In this document: positions 8,605 to 19,446 of the stretch, piece after piece | How positions within the stretch are numbered: position 1 is the stretch's first letter | Layout: every line of letters begins with the position of its first letter | NCBI RefSeq assembly: GCF_002127965.1 | Contig: NZ_CP018787.1 | Location: forward strand, 434,001-498,000 | Source of the DNA: Oxalobacter formigenes | Lineage (GTDB): Bacteria; Pseudomonadota; Gammaproteobacteria; Burkholderiales; Burkholderiaceae_D | DNA: 64,000 bases | Reading direction: 5' to 3' | Made by a program: the position numbers and the translations under genes | The notes under the pieces: model-generated | What the model saw: the letters and a program-made list of their open reading frames with translations, nothing else | Told to the model about the DNA's origin: nothing | Databases searched by the model: none

Positions 8605-9564
8605 GTGCCGGAATTGACTCATGATTCGGTATTGCTGAAAGAAGCAGTAGATGCTCTGGCGATAGAAGGCGATCGTGTTAATGGAATTTTTATTGATGGA
8701 ACGTTTGGCCGGGGAGGGCACAGCAGATTAATTCTTGAGCGTTTGGGGGGGGAAGGGCGACTTATCGCATTCGACAAGGATCCGGAAGCGGTTTCGGTAG
8801 CGGGGAAAATAACTGATCCGCGTTTTGAAATAGTGCATAAAAGTTTCGCGGATCTGGGCGAGGTTCTTGAAGAAAAGGGCATCGAGATGATTGACGGAAT
8901 TTTACTTGATCTCGGTATTTCATCGCCACAGGTAGAAGACGCTGCCCGCGGCTTTTCTTTTCGCCTGGAAGGACCGCTCGATATGCGCATGGACTCCACC
9001 AGAGGATTGTCTGCAGCCGAATGGCTGGCAGTTGAAACGGAAGAAAAAATTGCGGAGGTAATTCATCAATATGGGGAAGAACGGTTTGCTTTTCAGATTG
9101 CAAAGGCGATTGTTGCTTGCCGGACCATCAAGCCCATTGATAGTACGAAACAACTTGCCGAAATCGTGGCAGGGGCAGTCAAGACTTTTGAAAAGGGCAA
9201 AAATCCGGCCACGCGCACATTTCAAGCTATACGGATTTTCATCAACAGAGAGCTTGAGGAATTGGAAATAGGCCTTCAGGCAGCCTGGCAGCATTTGCGG
9301 CTGAACGGGCGGATGTCGGTCATCAGTTTTCATTCTCTCGAAGACCGGATAGTGAAGAAATTTTTGTCAGGCAAGGCAAAGGTGGACATGCCGGATCGTC
9401 GTCTCCCGATCAGGGCGATTGACCTGCCGCAGCCTGAAATGAAGTTACTGGGCAAGCAAAAACCCTCGAAAGCCGAAGTGAGCAAGAATGCGCGCTCACG
9501 TTCGGCTATTTTGCGTATTGCGACAAGGGTTTCTTATGAAAATGGAGGGCGCAATGAAGATTAG
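8605..9564 (+). CDS. rsmH: 16S rRNA (cytosine(1402)-N(4))-methyltransferase RsmH
   Basis: This SAM-dependent methyltransferase has the motif [13 protein letters not shown] for SAM binding, [13 protein letters not shown] and the late segment [17 protein letters not shown]. It modifies C1402 in the ribosomal P site. I prefer the GTG at 8605 because AGGGTGG lies just upstream; an in-frame GTG at 8587, directly after the mraZ stop, is the alternative. A run of eight G residues (8745-8752) lies in the early coding region within LGGEGR. The end overlaps ftsL by 11 bases. Confidence 0.94.
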   Translation: MPELTHDSVLLKEAVDALAIEGDRVNGIFIDGTFGRGGHSRLILERLGGEGRLIAFDKDPEAVSVAGKITDPRFEIVHKSFADLGEVLEEKGIEMIDGILLDLGISSPQVEDAARGFSFRLEGPLDMRMDSTRGLSAAEWLAVETEEKIAEVIHQYGEERFAFQIAKAIVACRTIKPIDSTKQLAEIVAGAVKTFEKGKNPATRTFQAIRIFINRELEELEIGLQAAWQHLRLNGRMSVISFHSLEDRIVKKFLSGKAKVDMPDRRLPIRAIDLPQPEMKLLGKQKPSKAEVSKNARSRSAILRIATRVSYENGGRNED

Positions 9565-9826
9565 ATTGCCCCTCATTCTGGCTGCGCTGCTGGCGGTATC
9601 GGCCCTGTTGCTGGTCAATTCCCAGTATCAGGCACGAAAGCTTTTTATGGCACTGGAGTTTGCGCAGTCGCAGACACGCCAGCTGGAAATTGAATGGTCG
9701 CAATTGCAGTTGAAACAGTCGCAATTGAGCAAGCATGCACGCATTGAGGAAAAAGCGGTAAACGAACTGAACATGATGCGGGTATCGCCTGCGAATACCC
9801 AATTTTTGAAAATGACACCACCATGA
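9554..9826 (+). CDS. ftsL: Cell division protein FtsL
   Basis: This 90-residue bitopic membrane protein has a short cytoplasmic start MKIRLP, one hydrophobic helix (about residues 5-22) and then a periplasmic coiled-coil rich in Q, L and E. FtsL works with FtsB and FtsQ to activate septal peptidoglycan synthesis by FtsWI. The ATG at 9554 is chosen because GGAGGG sits five bases upstream; an ATG at 9536 is also in frame. Its position between rsmH and ftsI is diagnostic, because FtsL sequences themselves diverge widely. Confidence 0.9.
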   Translation: MKIRLPLILAALLAVSALLLVNSQYQARKLFMALEFAQSQTRQLEIEWSQLQLKQSQLSKHARIEEKAVNELNMMRVSPANTQFLKMTPP

Positions 9827-11595
9827 TACGCAATATTAAATTCATGAAAAATTCGCGCGTTGCTGCGGCAAAGGGGGTGTCTTTCTCTGCAAATCCTGAA
9901 CTGAAGGTCAGTTTGTCTCCCTGGCGTTCGCGGCTGGTGTTGTTTATGCTGTTTCTGGCATTCGCCGGACTCATCGCCAGAGCCTTGTGGCTTCAGGGGA
10001 TTTCCACAGATTTTCTCCAGAAACAGGGTGAGTCGCGATATGCAAGAACGCTTGAATTGCCGGCGACCCGTGGCAAGATTCTCGACAGGAACGGTCATGT
10101 TCTGGCTTCTTCGGTGCCGGTGAAAGCGATTTGGGCGATTCCCGAAGACGTTCTGACTCAACCGAAGGAAAAGATCAGCAAACTGGCAGCCTTGCTCGGT
10201 ATGACTGAAAGCAGCCTTTACGCAAAGCTGGATTCCGACAAAAGCTTTGTTTACCTGAAACGGCAGGTCGATAACGACGTGGCTGACGAGATCGTCAAGC
10301 TGGGGATTGCCGGTATCCAGACCAGAAAAGAATACAAGCGCTTCTATCCTGAAGGCGAAGTGATGGCTCACGTCGTCGGGTTTACCAACGTCGAGGATAT
10401 CGGCCAGGAAGGGATTGAGCTGGCATCCCAGAATGTTCTGGCAGGTGAAAAGGGCAGCCGGCGGGTCATCAAGGACCGTCTGGGACATATCGTCGAGGAT
10501 ATGCGTGCCATCAAGGAGCCGCTGGATGGCAAGGATCTGGTTTTATCCATCGACAGCAAGTTGCAGTACATCGCCTACAAGTATTTGAGTGAAGCTGTCG
10601 AGAAACACAAGGCCAAGGCGGGAAGTGCCATCGTTCTGGATACGCATACCGGCGAAGTGCTGGCGATGGTGAACCTGCCGAGTTTCAACCCGAATGACAG
10701 ACGTCACCTGACCGGGGCGCAGTTGCGTAACCGTGCCATGACGGATACGTTCGAACCCGGTTCGATCATGAAACCTTTCTCTGTTGCGCTGGCACTGGAA
10801 AAAGGTATCGTCAAACCGACTTCCATGATTGCCACAGGCAACGGCAAATTGACGATCGGCACGGCGACAATCGGCGATACCCATTCGAACGGAACGATTT
10901 CAGTCGCTCAGGTTATCGAAAAATCGTCCAATATCGGGACGGCGAAAATCGCCTTGCAGATGCAACCTGTCGAAATGTGGGAAATGTTTACTTCCCTCGG
11001 GTTCGGGCAGCAGCCCCGTTTCGGTTTCCCGGGCGCGGTCGCCGGACGTGTGCGGCCTTATAAATCATGGCGACCTATCGAACAGGCCACGATGAGTTAC
11101 GGACACGGCATTTCTGTTTCCCTGTTCCAGATTGCTCATTCCTACATGATTTTTGCGCGTAACGGCGATACGATCCCGCTTTCTTTCCTGAAAAGAAATG
11201 AAATGCCCGCCGGTCAGAGAATCGTTTCCGAAAAAACGGCCACAGACATGCGCCAGATGCTTGAAATGGTGACGAGCGAACATGGAACGGCCCGTCGTGC
11301 GCAGGTTTCGGGCTATCGGGTTGCCGGTAAAACCGGGACGGCTTACAAGATCGAAGGCGGCCGTTATGTCCGTAAATATGTCGGTTCCTTCGTTGGGTTT
11401 GCGCCCGCTTCCGACCCACGTGTCGTGATTGCAGTCATGATCGATGAACCGACCGCAGGCCATTACGGTGGTACGGTTGCCGGGCCGGTTTTCTCGGCTA
11501 TTGCTGCGGATACCTTAAGAGCGATGAACGTTGCTCCGGATGCGAAATTTGAAGAAGTTCTGGCTGCAAACAAATTGGCGAAGGGAGGCATGTGA
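9823..11595 (+). CDS. ftsI: Peptidoglycan D,D-transpeptidase FtsI (PBP3)
   Basis: The 590-residue class B penicillin-binding protein has a transmembrane anchor at about 37-55, a PBP-dimer domain with ATRGKILDRNG, and a transpeptidase domain. Catalytic motifs are S-I-M-K (Ser about 314), SSN (368-370) and KTGT (503-506). It cross-links septal peptidoglycan in the periplasm as partner of FtsW. Its ATG overlaps the ftsL stop (ATGA), and it runs directly into murE. All catalytic residues are intact. Confidence 0.96.
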   Translation: MIRNIKFMKNSRVAAAKGVSFSANPELKVSLSPWRSRLVLFMLFLAFAGLIARALWLQGISTDFLQKQGESRYARTLELPATRGKILDRNGHVLASSVPVKAIWAIPEDVLTQPKEKISKLAALLGMTESSLYAKLDSDKSFVYLKRQVDNDVADEIVKLGIAGIQTRKEYKRFYPEGEVMAHVVGFTNVEDIGQEGIELASQNVLAGEKGSRRVIKDRLGHIVEDMRAIKEPLDGKDLVLSIDSKLQYIAYKYLSEAVEKHKAKAGSAIVLDTHTGEVLAMVNLPSFNPNDRRHLTGAQLRNRAMTDTFEPGSIMKPFSVALALEKGIVKPTSMIATGNGKLTIGTATIGDTHSNGTISVAQVIEKSSNIGTAKIALQMQPVEMWEMFTSLGFGQQPRFGFPGAVAGRVRPYKSWRPIEQATMSYGHGISVSLFQIAHSYMIFARNGDTIPLSFLKRNEMPAGQRIVSEKTATDMRQMLEMVTSEHGTARRAQVSGYRVAGKTGTAYKIEGGRYVRKYVGSFVGFAPASDPRVVIAVMIDEPTAGHYGGTVAGPVFSAIAADTLRAMNVAPDAKFEEVLAANKLAKGGM

Positions 11596-13106
11596 TGGAT
11601 AAAGCTCTTCAATTGATGCCAATCGTTCAGTGGATAAAAGGAATTTGTCCGAATGGACAGCTGTTTTCCGATTCCCGCGAAATAAAATATGAAACCGATG
11701 CTGTTTTCTTCGCTTATGAAGGTGACTCGGCAGATGGACGAAATTACATAGCCAGAGCTATCGAAAGCGGCGCCAAAGCGGTTGTATACGAGTCGTCTGA
11801 TTTCGAATGGAATCCCGACTGGAAAGTGGATCATCTTGGCGTTGTTGGCCTTAAGGCCAATGCAGGTCCGATAGCAGACGCTTTTTATGGATCACCTGCC
11901 CGTTCCATGTCGATTATTGCGGTGACCGGAACCAATGGCAAAACGTCCACGACTCAGTGGATTGCGCAAGCCTTGTCCAGACTTGGCAGAAAGACGGCCG
12001 TCATCGGCACGCTGGGCGTAAGCATTTTTGAAAACGGCGAGAGCGGGGCCAGCGAAGAAACAGGCTATACCACGCCCGATCAGGTGCAATTGCAGAGGAT
12101 TCTGGCAGATTTGCATTCACGGGAAGTGAAGTGTGTCGCAATCGAGGCGTCATCCATCGGAATCGATCAGGGCAGATTGAATGGCCTGACGATTGATATC
12201 GCCCTGTTTACCAATTTCACGCGTGACCATCTCGATTATCACCATGACATGGCTTCGTACAAGGCAGCCAAACGGCGCCTGTTCGGCTGGAAAGGCCTGA
12301 AACACGCTGTCGTCAATCTCGACGATGCGATGGGGATTGAGCTGGCAAGTGAACTGAAGTCGAAAATGGCGCTGACAGGGTATTCGATTAATGGCGCCAG
12401 GGCCGACATCCCGGTTTTGAACGCAGTCGATATCCGCAACAGGACCCATGGTGATGAATTCCGGATCGAGTCGCCCTATGGCGACTCCAAAATCAGGACA
12501 CAACTGATCGGCCGGTTCAATGTCAGTAACGTCCTGGGTGTTCTCGGGGTTTTGCTGGCTAACGGTATCGATTGGGATTCCGCTGTCCAGTCTCTTACTT
12601 CTCTGGCTGCTCCTCCGGGACGTATGCAACAGATGGGCGGCAAGGAAGCGCCGCTTGTCGTGATCGATTTTGCCCATACGCCGGATGCGCTGGAAAAAGG
12701 CTTGTCCACCTTGCGCCATGTGGCGGACGATCGTAACGGAAAACTCTGGTGCATTTTCGGGTGCGGTGGTGACAGGGATCACGGAAAGCGCCCTGAAATG
12801 GGTGAAAAAGCCGAGTCGGCAGACGTCATCATTGTCACGAGCGACAATCCTCGCAGTGAAGATCCGAAAAAGATCATGGAAGAAATCGTTTCCGGTATGA
12901 CGAAAGATCCGATTCAGGTGGAAGACCGCGCGACGGCTATCCTGACAGCGGTCAAGCAGGCATCGAAAAACGACGTTATTTTCGTTGCCGGAAAAGGGCA
13001 TGAAGCGTATCAGGAAGTCAAAGGGGTAAAAAGGCCTTTTGCCGACGCGGATCACGTGGCACTCGCTCTTGCATCGCGTCTTACAACTCAAAAGGTGGAG
13101 CCATGA
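11595..13106 (+). CDS. murE: UDP-MurNAc-L-Ala-D-Glu:meso-diaminopimelate ligase
   Basis: This 503-residue Mur ligase has the P-loop [13 protein letters not shown] at about 110, a central domain with FTNFTRDHLDYHHDM, and the DNPR motif near 418 that selects meso-diaminopimelate rather than lysine. It adds the third stem residue of the peptidoglycan precursor in the cytosol. GGGAGG lies six bases before the ATG at 11595; a GTG three bases earlier is possible. It overlaps both ftsI and murF. Confidence 0.96.
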   Translation: MDKALQLMPIVQWIKGICPNGQLFSDSREIKYETDAVFFAYEGDSADGRNYIARAIESGAKAVVYESSDFEWNPDWKVDHLGVVGLKANAGPIADAFYGSPARSMSIIAVTGTNGKTSTTQWIAQALSRLGRKTAVIGTLGVSIFENGESGASEETGYTTPDQVQLQRILADLHSREVKCVAIEASSIGIDQGRLNGLTIDIALFTNFTRDHLDYHHDMASYKAAKRRLFGWKGLKHAVVNLDDAMGIELASELKSKMALTGYSINGARADIPVLNAVDIRNRTHGDEFRIESPYGDSKIRTQLIGRFNVSNVLGVLGVLLANGIDWDSAVQSLTSLAAPPGRMQQMGGKEAPLVVIDFAHTPDALEKGLSTLRHVADDRNGKLWCIFGCGGDRDHGKRPEMGEKAESADVIIVTSDNPRSEDPKKIMEEIVSGMTKDPIQVEDRATAILTAVKQASKNDVIFVAGKGHEAYQEVKGVKRPFADADHVALALASRLTTQKVEP

Positions 13107-14470
13107 AAACGACTCTTGGACAACTCCACCTCTGGATAAACGGCAGCAAAATGACTGCCGACGCATCCTTTGACGGTGTCTCGACGGATACCCGTCTTGT
13201 CGGCGCAGGCAATTTGTTTGTGGCACTGAAAGGCGAGAATTTCGATGCGCACGATTTCCTGGCCGAACTGCCGAAAAAAGGCGTTGCGGCTGTGGTGGCA
13301 GAACGCATTCCTGAAAATTATCCTCTGCCTGCGCTGATCGTGGCCGATACCCGTCTGGCTCTGGGTGACATGGCCAGAGAATGGCGCAGGAATTTTTCCA
13401 TCCCGGTCGTCGGCGTAACGGGCAGCAACGGAAAAACGACAGTCAAGGAAATGATTGCCACCATCTTCAAGACCGCTTTCGGGGAAGACGGCCGTTTGGC
13501 CACATCTGGCAATTTCAATAACGATATCGGTGTTCCGCTGACCATTTTCCGGATGAATGAAAACCATCGTGCTGCCGTCATCGAACTGGGCATGAATCAT
13601 GTCGGGGAAATGGCTTATCTGTCGGATATCGCGCAGCCGACGGTGGGGCTCGTCAATAACGCACAGCGCGAACATCAGGAATTCATGCAAACCGTTCTTG
13701 CGGTTGCAGAAGAAAACGGAACAGTGATTCGCTCTTTGCCTGAAAACGGGACAGCCGTTTTCCCTGCCGATGAACCGTATTCGGACTTGTGGACACGGTA
13801 TGCCGGTGCACGCCAGATCAGGACATTCGGACTGGGCAAGGATGCGAAGGTATCCGGGCAGTACAAAAACGAAGATGGCAGCACGTCGGTTTTGATCGAA
13901 AGTGAAGGCAAATCGTATTCCGTCAGACTGGCAACAAGTGGAAAACACAATGTCAGAAACGCTCTGGCAGCGGCAGCCTGTGCCCGCTCTGCCGGTATCG
14001 ACTGGCAAACGATCGTGAAGGGCCTTGAAGCATTTTCTCCCGTTCACGGTCGTCTTGAAAAGAAAAATGCTTTTAATGGTGCACTTCTGATTGACGATAC
14101 TTATAATGCCAACCCGGATTCGGTCCGGGCCGCTATCGATGTGTTGGCTGAACTCTCCGGTAAAGGGATTTTCGTTCTGGGAGATATGGGCGAAGTCGGC
14201 AATGATGGTGAGCGTTTTCATGTCGAAGTCGGTGAATATGCAAAAGAGCGCCAGATCAGCCATTTCTTCACTTTTGGTGAAATGGCCCGATTTGCGTCGA
14301 AAGCTTACGGAAACAGCGGGCGACATTTCGACAATATGAACGAAATGAATGCCGTGCTGGAACAATTGCTTGAACCGGACATGACCGTACTGGTGAAAGG
14401 CTCGCGTTTCATGAAAATGGAACGGGTCGTCAATCAATTGATGAATAAAAATAATAAGGAAGGTAGTTGA
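13103..14470 (+). CDS. murF: UDP-MurNAc-tripeptide:D-alanyl-D-alanine ligase
   Basis: This 455-residue Mur ligase adds D-Ala-D-Ala to complete the UDP-MurNAc-pentapeptide. The P-loop [13 protein letters not shown] is at about 107-119, with the central [13 protein letters not shown] and [10 protein letters not shown] segments characteristic of MurF. The late segment [16 protein letters not shown] belongs to the third domain. The ATG overlaps the murE stop by four bases, with GGTGGAG upstream. It supplies the substrate for MraY, encoded two bases downstream. Confidence 0.96.
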   Translation: MKTTLGQLHLWINGSKMTADASFDGVSTDTRLVGAGNLFVALKGENFDAHDFLAELPKKGVAAVVAERIPENYPLPALIVADTRLALGDMAREWRRNFSIPVVGVTGSNGKTTVKEMIATIFKTAFGEDGRLATSGNFNNDIGVPLTIFRMNENHRAAVIELGMNHVGEMAYLSDIAQPTVGLVNNAQREHQEFMQTVLAVAEENGTVIRSLPENGTAVFPADEPYSDLWTRYAGARQIRTFGLGKDAKVSGQYKNEDGSTSVLIESEGKSYSVRLATSGKHNVRNALAAAACARSAGIDWQTIVKGLEAFSPVHGRLEKKNAFNGALLIDDTYNANPDSVRAAIDVLAELSGKGIFVLGDMGEVGNDGERFHVEVGEYAKERQISHFFTFGEMARFASKAYGNSGRHFDNMNEMNAVLEQLLEPDMTVLVKGSRFMKMERVVNQLMNKNNKEGS

Positions 14471-14471
14471 T

Positions 14472-15641
14472 ATGCTGCTTTGGCTGGCACAATTTTTTCA
14501 ACAGGATGTGGGACCGCTCCGGGTTTTCAGTTTTATTTCATTCAGAGCGGTGTTTGCCACATTGACTGCACTGGCTATCGGACTGTTAGCCGGGCCAGCC
14601 GTTATCCGTTTGCTGACAAGACTGAAAGTCGGACAGGCTGTCCGTACTGACGGTCCACAGACGCATCTGGTCAAATCGGGCACGCCGACGATGGGCGGCC
14701 TTCTGATCCTGATCGCCATTACGGTTTCGACTCTGCTATGGTGTGACTGGTCGAACCGGTTCATCTGGGTTGTCCTGATTGTGACGATCGGGTTCGGCAT
14801 CGTCGGATGGGTGGATGATTATCGCAAGGTCGTCTACAAGGACCCGAATGGCATGTCGTCAAGGGAAAAATATTTCTGGCAGTCGTTGATTGGTATCGTG
14901 GCAGCCATTTATCTGGCGTTTGCGGTATCGGGACAATCCAATGCAGAAGTCTGGACACTGTTTATAGACTGGGTCAGATCCGGTTTCAATATGGACCTGT
15001 CGCCGAAGGCCGACTTCATCATTCCTTTTTTCAAAACGATCAGTTATCCGCTGGGTGTGTGGGGCTTTATAGCGTTGACTTATTTCGTCATCGTCGGGAC
15101 GAGCAATGCCGTCAATCTGACCGATGGCCTCGACGGTCTGACGATTATGCCGACTATCATGGTCGGTACGGCACTGGGTGTTTTCGCGTACCTGACCGGC
15201 CACTCGCTTTATTCCAAATATCTTTTCATCCCGTACATCCCGGGTGCAGGTGAGTTGCTGGTTTTCTGTGGCGCGATGGCCGGGGCGGGGCTGGCGTTTT
15301 TGTGGTTCAACGCCCATCCGGCGCAAATGTTCATGGGCGACGTCGGTGCACTGGCACTGGGCGGTGCACTGGGAACGATTGCCGTGATCGTCAGGCAGGA
15401 AATCGTGCTGTTCATCATGGGCGGCATTTTTGTGGTGGAAACCATTTCGGTCATGTTGCAGGTGACGTACTTCAAGTACACGAAAAAGAAATACGGAACA
15501 GGACGCCGGATATTTTTGATGGCGCCCTTGCACCATCATTTCGAACAAAAGGGCTGGAAAGAAACTCAGGTGGTTGTCCGTTTCTGGATCATCACCATGA
15601 TTCTGGTTTTGATTGGTTTATCGACTTTGAAGATTAGATGA
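14472..15641 (+). CDS. mraY: Phospho-MurNAc-pentapeptide transferase MraY
   Basis: The 389-residue polytopic inner-membrane protein has about ten hydrophobic helices. It couples UDP-MurNAc-pentapeptide to undecaprenyl phosphate, making lipid I. Family motifs are [20 protein letters not shown] with the paired aspartates, NLTDGLDGL near 215, [11 protein letters not shown], and the C-terminal [11 protein letters not shown]. The N-terminal block [16 protein letters not shown] is typical of proteobacterial MraY. It sits one base from murF and one base from murD, so the cluster is transcribed as one unit here. Confidence 0.96.
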   Translation: MLLWLAQFFQQDVGPLRVFSFISFRAVFATLTALAIGLLAGPAVIRLLTRLKVGQAVRTDGPQTHLVKSGTPTMGGLLILIAITVSTLLWCDWSNRFIWVVLIVTIGFGIVGWVDDYRKVVYKDPNGMSSREKYFWQSLIGIVAAIYLAFAVSGQSNAEVWTLFIDWVRSGFNMDLSPKADFIIPFFKTISYPLGVWGFIALTYFVIVGTSNAVNLTDGLDGLTIMPTIMVGTALGVFAYLTGHSLYSKYLFIPYIPGAGELLVFCGAMAGAGLAFLWFNAHPAQMFMGDVGALALGGALGTIAVIVRQEIVLFIMGGIFVVETISVMLQVTYFKYTKKKYGTGRRIFLMAPLHHHFEQKGWKETQVVVRFWIITMILVLIGLSTLKIR

Positions 15642-15642
15642 T

Positions 15643-17130
15643 ATGAACTGGGCAGGCAAAAAAATTCTCGTGTTGGGACTCGGTGAGTCCGGACTGGCAA
15701 TGGCGCGCTGGAGCGCGTATTGCAAGGCGAGCGTTTGCGTTGCCGATACGCGGGAAAACCCGGACAGGTTGCCACAGTTGCAAAAACTGATTCCCGAAAG
15801 CCGGTTCATGTCGGGGCCGTTTGCGACGGAAGGGCTGGAACAGTTCGATATCATCGCCGTCAGTCCCGGACTGCGCCCGGATGTTGAACTGAAAGAAATA
15901 CTGCCATTTGCCAAAGAACACGGTATTCCTGTCTGGAGCGAAATCGAAATGTTCGCGCAGGCCTTGAAAGGGCTTGAAGAAGGGACTGCGTACAAACCGG
16001 ACGTCATTGCCGTTACCGGAACGAATGGCAAGACGACAGTGACAAGCCTGACCGGACATATGTGTGAACGTGCTGGCAAGACGGTCCGGCTGGCGGGCAA
16101 TATCAGCCCGGCGGCTCTGGACGTTCTGCTGGATGTCATTGAAAAAAAACAGTTGCCTGACGTATGGGTTCTGGAACTGTCCAGCTTCCAGTTGTTTACG
16201 ACATATACCTTGCAGGCCAATGCGGCAACCGTATTGAACCTGACGCAGGATCATCTGGACTGGCATGGCAGTATGGAAGCGTACGGTGAAGCCAAGGCGA
16301 GAATTTTTGGTGAAAAAACAGTCCGGGTATTGAACCGGGAAGATGCTGCTGTGATGAAAATGGCATCGGCTGATGCGCCTGTCGTTACTTTCGGTACGGA
16401 TGAACCGCTTGAACCGAGTTCTTTCGGCTTGCATCTGGATCGCGATATGGAATGGCTTGCTGTCATGTCGCCGGTTGAAGATGGCATTGTCAGAAGAAAC
16501 AAAAAGAACGATGCACCGCTTGAATATGCCGTGCAGAACCTGATGCCTGCCGGAGCGCTGAAAATCCGCGGTCGCCACAATGCCAGCAATGCGCTGGCGG
16601 CACTGGCCTTGTGCCGTGCGATTCACTTGCCGTTCGCTCCTCTCTTGCAGGCATTAAGCGATTATCGCGGTGAGCCGCATCGCGTCGAACTGATCGCTAC
16701 CGTCAAAACAGTTTCTTACATCGATGACAGCAAGGGTACCAATGTGGGCGCGACGGTCGCTGCCGTTAACGGTCTGGGTGAAAAAGGACGCAAGAACATC
16801 ATTCTGATTGCCGGTGGTCTGGGCAAGGATCAGGATTTCTCGCCTTTGTCTGAAGTCGTTGCACAATACGTGAAGGCGGTCATGCTGATCGGCAAGGACG
16901 CAAGGCAGATTCATGATGCACTGGCCGAAACGGGCGCGTCGTTTGTATACAGCGACAGTCTTGAACACGCCGTTGGGGAAGCGGCGAAAATGGCTCAGGA
17001 CAACGATACGGTACTGCTTTCTCCTGCGTGCGCGAGCATGGATATGTTCCGCAACTATGCCCATCGTTCGGAAGTGTTTGTCAATGCGGTCAGGGAAGTC
17101 GCTTCAGCTTGCGGGGAGGTAATGCCATGA
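15643..17130 (+). CDS. murD: UDP-N-acetylmuramoyl-L-alanine:D-glutamate ligase
   Basis: This 495-residue Mur ligase starts with a Rossmann-like domain ([16 protein letters not shown]). The P-loop [13 protein letters not shown] lies near 124, and [13 protein letters not shown] and [11 protein letters not shown] lie further on. It adds D-glutamate to UDP-MurNAc-L-Ala. The length is a little above the roughly 440 of E. coli MurD, with a loop around residues 245-295 (acidic and RRNKKN-rich) accounting for the extra; such loops are common in betaproteobacteria. The stop overlaps the ftsW start (ATGA). Confidence 0.95.
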   Translation: MNWAGKKILVLGLGESGLAMARWSAYCKASVCVADTRENPDRLPQLQKLIPESRFMSGPFATEGLEQFDIIAVSPGLRPDVELKEILPFAKEHGIPVWSEIEMFAQALKGLEEGTAYKPDVIAVTGTNGKTTVTSLTGHMCERAGKTVRLAGNISPAALDVLLDVIEKKQLPDVWVLELSSFQLFTTYTLQANAATVLNLTQDHLDWHGSMEAYGEAKARIFGEKTVRVLNREDAAVMKMASADAPVVTFGTDEPLEPSSFGLHLDRDMEWLAVMSPVEDGIVRRNKKNDAPLEYAVQNLMPAGALKIRGRHNASNALAALALCRAIHLPFAPLLQALSDYRGEPHRVELIATVKTVSYIDDSKGTNVGATVAAVNGLGEKGRKNIILIAGGLGKDQDFSPLSEVVAQYVKAVMLIGKDARQIHDALAETGASFVYSDSLEHAVGEAAKMAQDNDTVLLSPACASMDMFRNYAHRSEVFVNAVREVASACGEVMP

Positions 17131-18365
17131 ACCTCAATCTGAATATGAGTACAGTCAAGGAATTTTTCGGCAACATTTTCGGCAGCAGCACCAGCCGTGT
17201 GACAGCAGCCAAAAATGCCCGAATGATGAAGATCGATTTTTATCTGATCTGGGCTGTCCTGTCACTGATGATTCTTGGACTCATCATGGTTTACTCCGCT
17301 TCCATCGCCTTGCCCGATTCGCCGAAATACGCCAGTTACCGGAATGAGCATTTCTTTATCCGGCAGGCCATTTTCATTGTGATCGGCCTGATTGCCGCCG
17401 TGATGGCGTTCAGGGTCAAGATCGACACCTGGCAGAAATACGCTCCTCTTTTGTTCGTCATTACGCTCTTTTTGCTGGTTCTCGTTCTGATTCCGGGAAT
17501 CGGGAAAGGCGTTAACGGCGCAAGACGCTGGCTGTCGTTCAGGATATTCAATTTGCAGCCTTCTGAATTGATGAAGCTTTTCATCGTCTTGTATGCCGCG
17601 GATTATACCGTCAGAAAACAGAATTTCATGCACAAGCTGACCAAGGGATTCCTGCCGATGGCGACCGCCCTTGGCCTGATCGGTCTTTTGCTCTTGCTGG
17701 AACCCGATCTGGGTGCTCTGGGCGTCGTGATCTGTATTGCGATGGGCATTCTCTTTCTGGGCGGTTTTAACGGGGTGTGGTTCGGAGGGATCGCGGCGAC
17801 GCTGGTGGGTATCTTCAGTATGGTTATCGTCATGTCACCCTGGCGGCGCGAGCGTATTTTCGCGTACCTGAATCCGTGGGATGAGGTAAACGCACTGGGT
17901 AAAGGCTACCAGCTTTCCCATTCGCTGATCGCGTTCGGCCGGGGCGAAATTTTCGGTGTCGGACTCGGTGGCAGCGTCGAAAAACTGCATTATCTGCCGG
18001 AAGCGCACACGGACTTTTTGATGGCGGTTATCGGTGAGGAACTGGGTTTTGTCGGTGTGGCTGTAGTGGTTGCCCTGTTTTACTGGATCGTCAAGCGGGC
18101 TTTCGAAATCGGGCGTCAGGCCATTGCGATGGATCGCATTTTTGCAGGATTGCTGGCACAGGGTATCGGTATCTGGATCGGTGTTCAGACGTTCATCAAT
18201 ATGGGTGTGAATCTGGGGCTGTTACCAACGAAAGGCCTGACCTTGCCGCTGATGAGTTATGGAGGATCGGGGATTCTGATCAATTGCGTGGGGCTGGCGA
18301 TCCTTTTGAGGGTCGATTACGAAAACCGCAAGATCATGCGTGGAGGTGGCCGTGAGCGAACGTAA
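17127..18365 (+). CDS. ftsW: Septal peptidoglycan polymerase FtsW
   Basis: This 412-residue SEDS-family glycosyltransferase has about ten membrane helices, starting at about residue 38 ([23 protein letters not shown]). Conserved segments include [21 protein letters not shown], and the C-terminal [17 protein letters not shown]. It polymerises lipid II together with FtsI. The ATG at 17127 overlaps the murD stop and has GGGGAGG upstream. The cytoplasmic N-terminus of about 35 residues is polar, asparagine/serine-rich and carries no recognised domain. The end overlaps murG by 14 bases. Confidence 0.95.
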   Translation: MNLNLNMSTVKEFFGNIFGSSTSRVTAAKNARMMKIDFYLIWAVLSLMILGLIMVYSASIALPDSPKYASYRNEHFFIRQAIFIVIGLIAAVMAFRVKIDTWQKYAPLLFVITLFLLVLVLIPGIGKGVNGARRWLSFRIFNLQPSELMKLFIVLYAADYTVRKQNFMHKLTKGFLPMATALGLIGLLLLLEPDLGALGVVICIAMGILFLGGFNGVWFGGIAATLVGIFSMVIVMSPWRRERIFAYLNPWDEVNALGKGYQLSHSLIAFGRGEIFGVGLGGSVEKLHYLPEAHTDFLMAVIGEELGFVGVAVVVALFYWIVKRAFEIGRQAIAMDRIFAGLLAQGIGIWIGVQTFINMGVNLGLLPTKGLTLPLMSYGGSGILINCVGLAILLRVDYENRKIMRGGGRERT

Positions 18366-19434
18366 GAAACTCATGATTATGGCCGCAGGAACGGGAGGAC
18401 ATATTTTCCCGGGGCTGGCTATCGCCGCAACCATGCAGAAAGAAGGCTGGGATGTGACCTGGCTGGGAACGCAGCACGGCATGGAAGGAAAAATCGTCCC
18501 TGCTGCGGGAATCGAAATGGAGTCGATCGATTTCGCCGGATTGAGAGGCAAGGGGCTGGCGCATACGATTGGTGGAAGTATCAAGCTGATGACGAGTTTC
18601 ATGACGTGCAGGGGAATCATGAAACGGCGCAAGCCCGATCTGGTTGTCGGAATGGGTGGATATGTCACCGTTCCGGGTGGCATGGCAGCGAGAATGCTCG
18701 GTATTCCTGTCGTGCTGGTCAATGCGGACGCCAAACTGCTGTTGTCGAACAAGGCACTGGCCTCTTCGGCAAAACATGTGTTGTTCGGTTTGCCGGGTGA
18801 ATATGGGGAAGTCGCTCATAAAGCGGTATTGACCGGCAATCCGATCCGGCAGGAAATCAGGGAATTGCCGCAACCGGAAGAACGTTTTGCCGGACGCGAA
18901 GGTGTCCTGAACATTATGGTTGTCGGCGGAAGCCTGGGGGCAAAAGTATTGAATGATTGTTTGCCTGCTGCATTGGCACTCTTGCCATTTGAGACAAGAC
19001 CGAATGTGACGCATCAGACAGGCAGGCAACATGTGGCCCAAGTCCGGCAGCAATACAGGAAAGCGCAGGTTAATGCGGAGGTTCTCGATTTTATCGACGA
19101 TATGGCTGTGCGTTATGCAAATGCCGATCTCGTTATCTGCAGGGCCGGAGCAATTACGGTTTCCGAGCTGACAGCGGCGGGGGTTGCCAGCATTCTCGTA
19201 CCGTTTATTGCATCGAGTACATCGCACCAGCGGGATAACGCGATTTTCATGGACAGGGAAGGGGCGGCCACACATCTGCCGCAAACCAGTCTGACGCCGG
19301 AATATCTGGCCGGACTGCTGAAAGAAATGACCCGCGAAAAATGCCTTGTAATGGCGAAGACGGCTTATTCGCTGGGCAAGCGGGATGCTAACGAAAAAAT
19401 TGCCGAGGTTCTCATTAAAGCGGCAACCAGATAA
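18352..19434 (+). CDS. murG: UDP-GlcNAc:lipid I GlcNAc transferase MurG
   Basis: This GT28 enzyme makes lipid II at the cytoplasmic face of the inner membrane. The N-terminal [16 protein letters not shown] loop and the [14 protein letters not shown] segment bind lipid I and diphosphate. In the C-terminal half, [13 protein letters not shown] and [17 protein letters not shown] bind UDP-GlcNAc. I place the start at the GTG at 18352 (SERKKLMIM) because GGAGGTGG lies just upstream, inside the end of ftsW; a GTG at 18340 is the other in-frame option. murC follows after 12 bases. Confidence 0.95.
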   Translation: MSERKKLMIMAAGTGGHIFPGLAIAATMQKEGWDVTWLGTQHGMEGKIVPAAGIEMESIDFAGLRGKGLAHTIGGSIKLMTSFMTCRGIMKRRKPDLVVGMGGYVTVPGGMAARMLGIPVVLVNADAKLLLSNKALASSAKHVLFGLPGEYGEVAHKAVLTGNPIRQEIRELPQPEERFAGREGVLNIMVVGGSLGAKVLNDCLPAALALLPFETRPNVTHQTGRQHVAQVRQQYRKAQVNAEVLDFIDDMAVRYANADLVICRAGAITVSELTAAGVASILVPFIASSTSHQRDNAIFMDREGAATHLPQTSLTPEYLAGLLKEMTREKCLVMAKTAYSLGKRDANEKIAEVLIKAATR

Positions 19435-19446
19435 AAGATTGATTGT

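Noticed and set aside
12150-14437. Long open frames on the minus strand opposite murE and murF (up to about 450 codons)
   Set aside because: They mirror the codon structure of well-conserved genes, have biased composition rich in Arg, His and Cys, and no recognisable domain. The sense-strand genes are certain.
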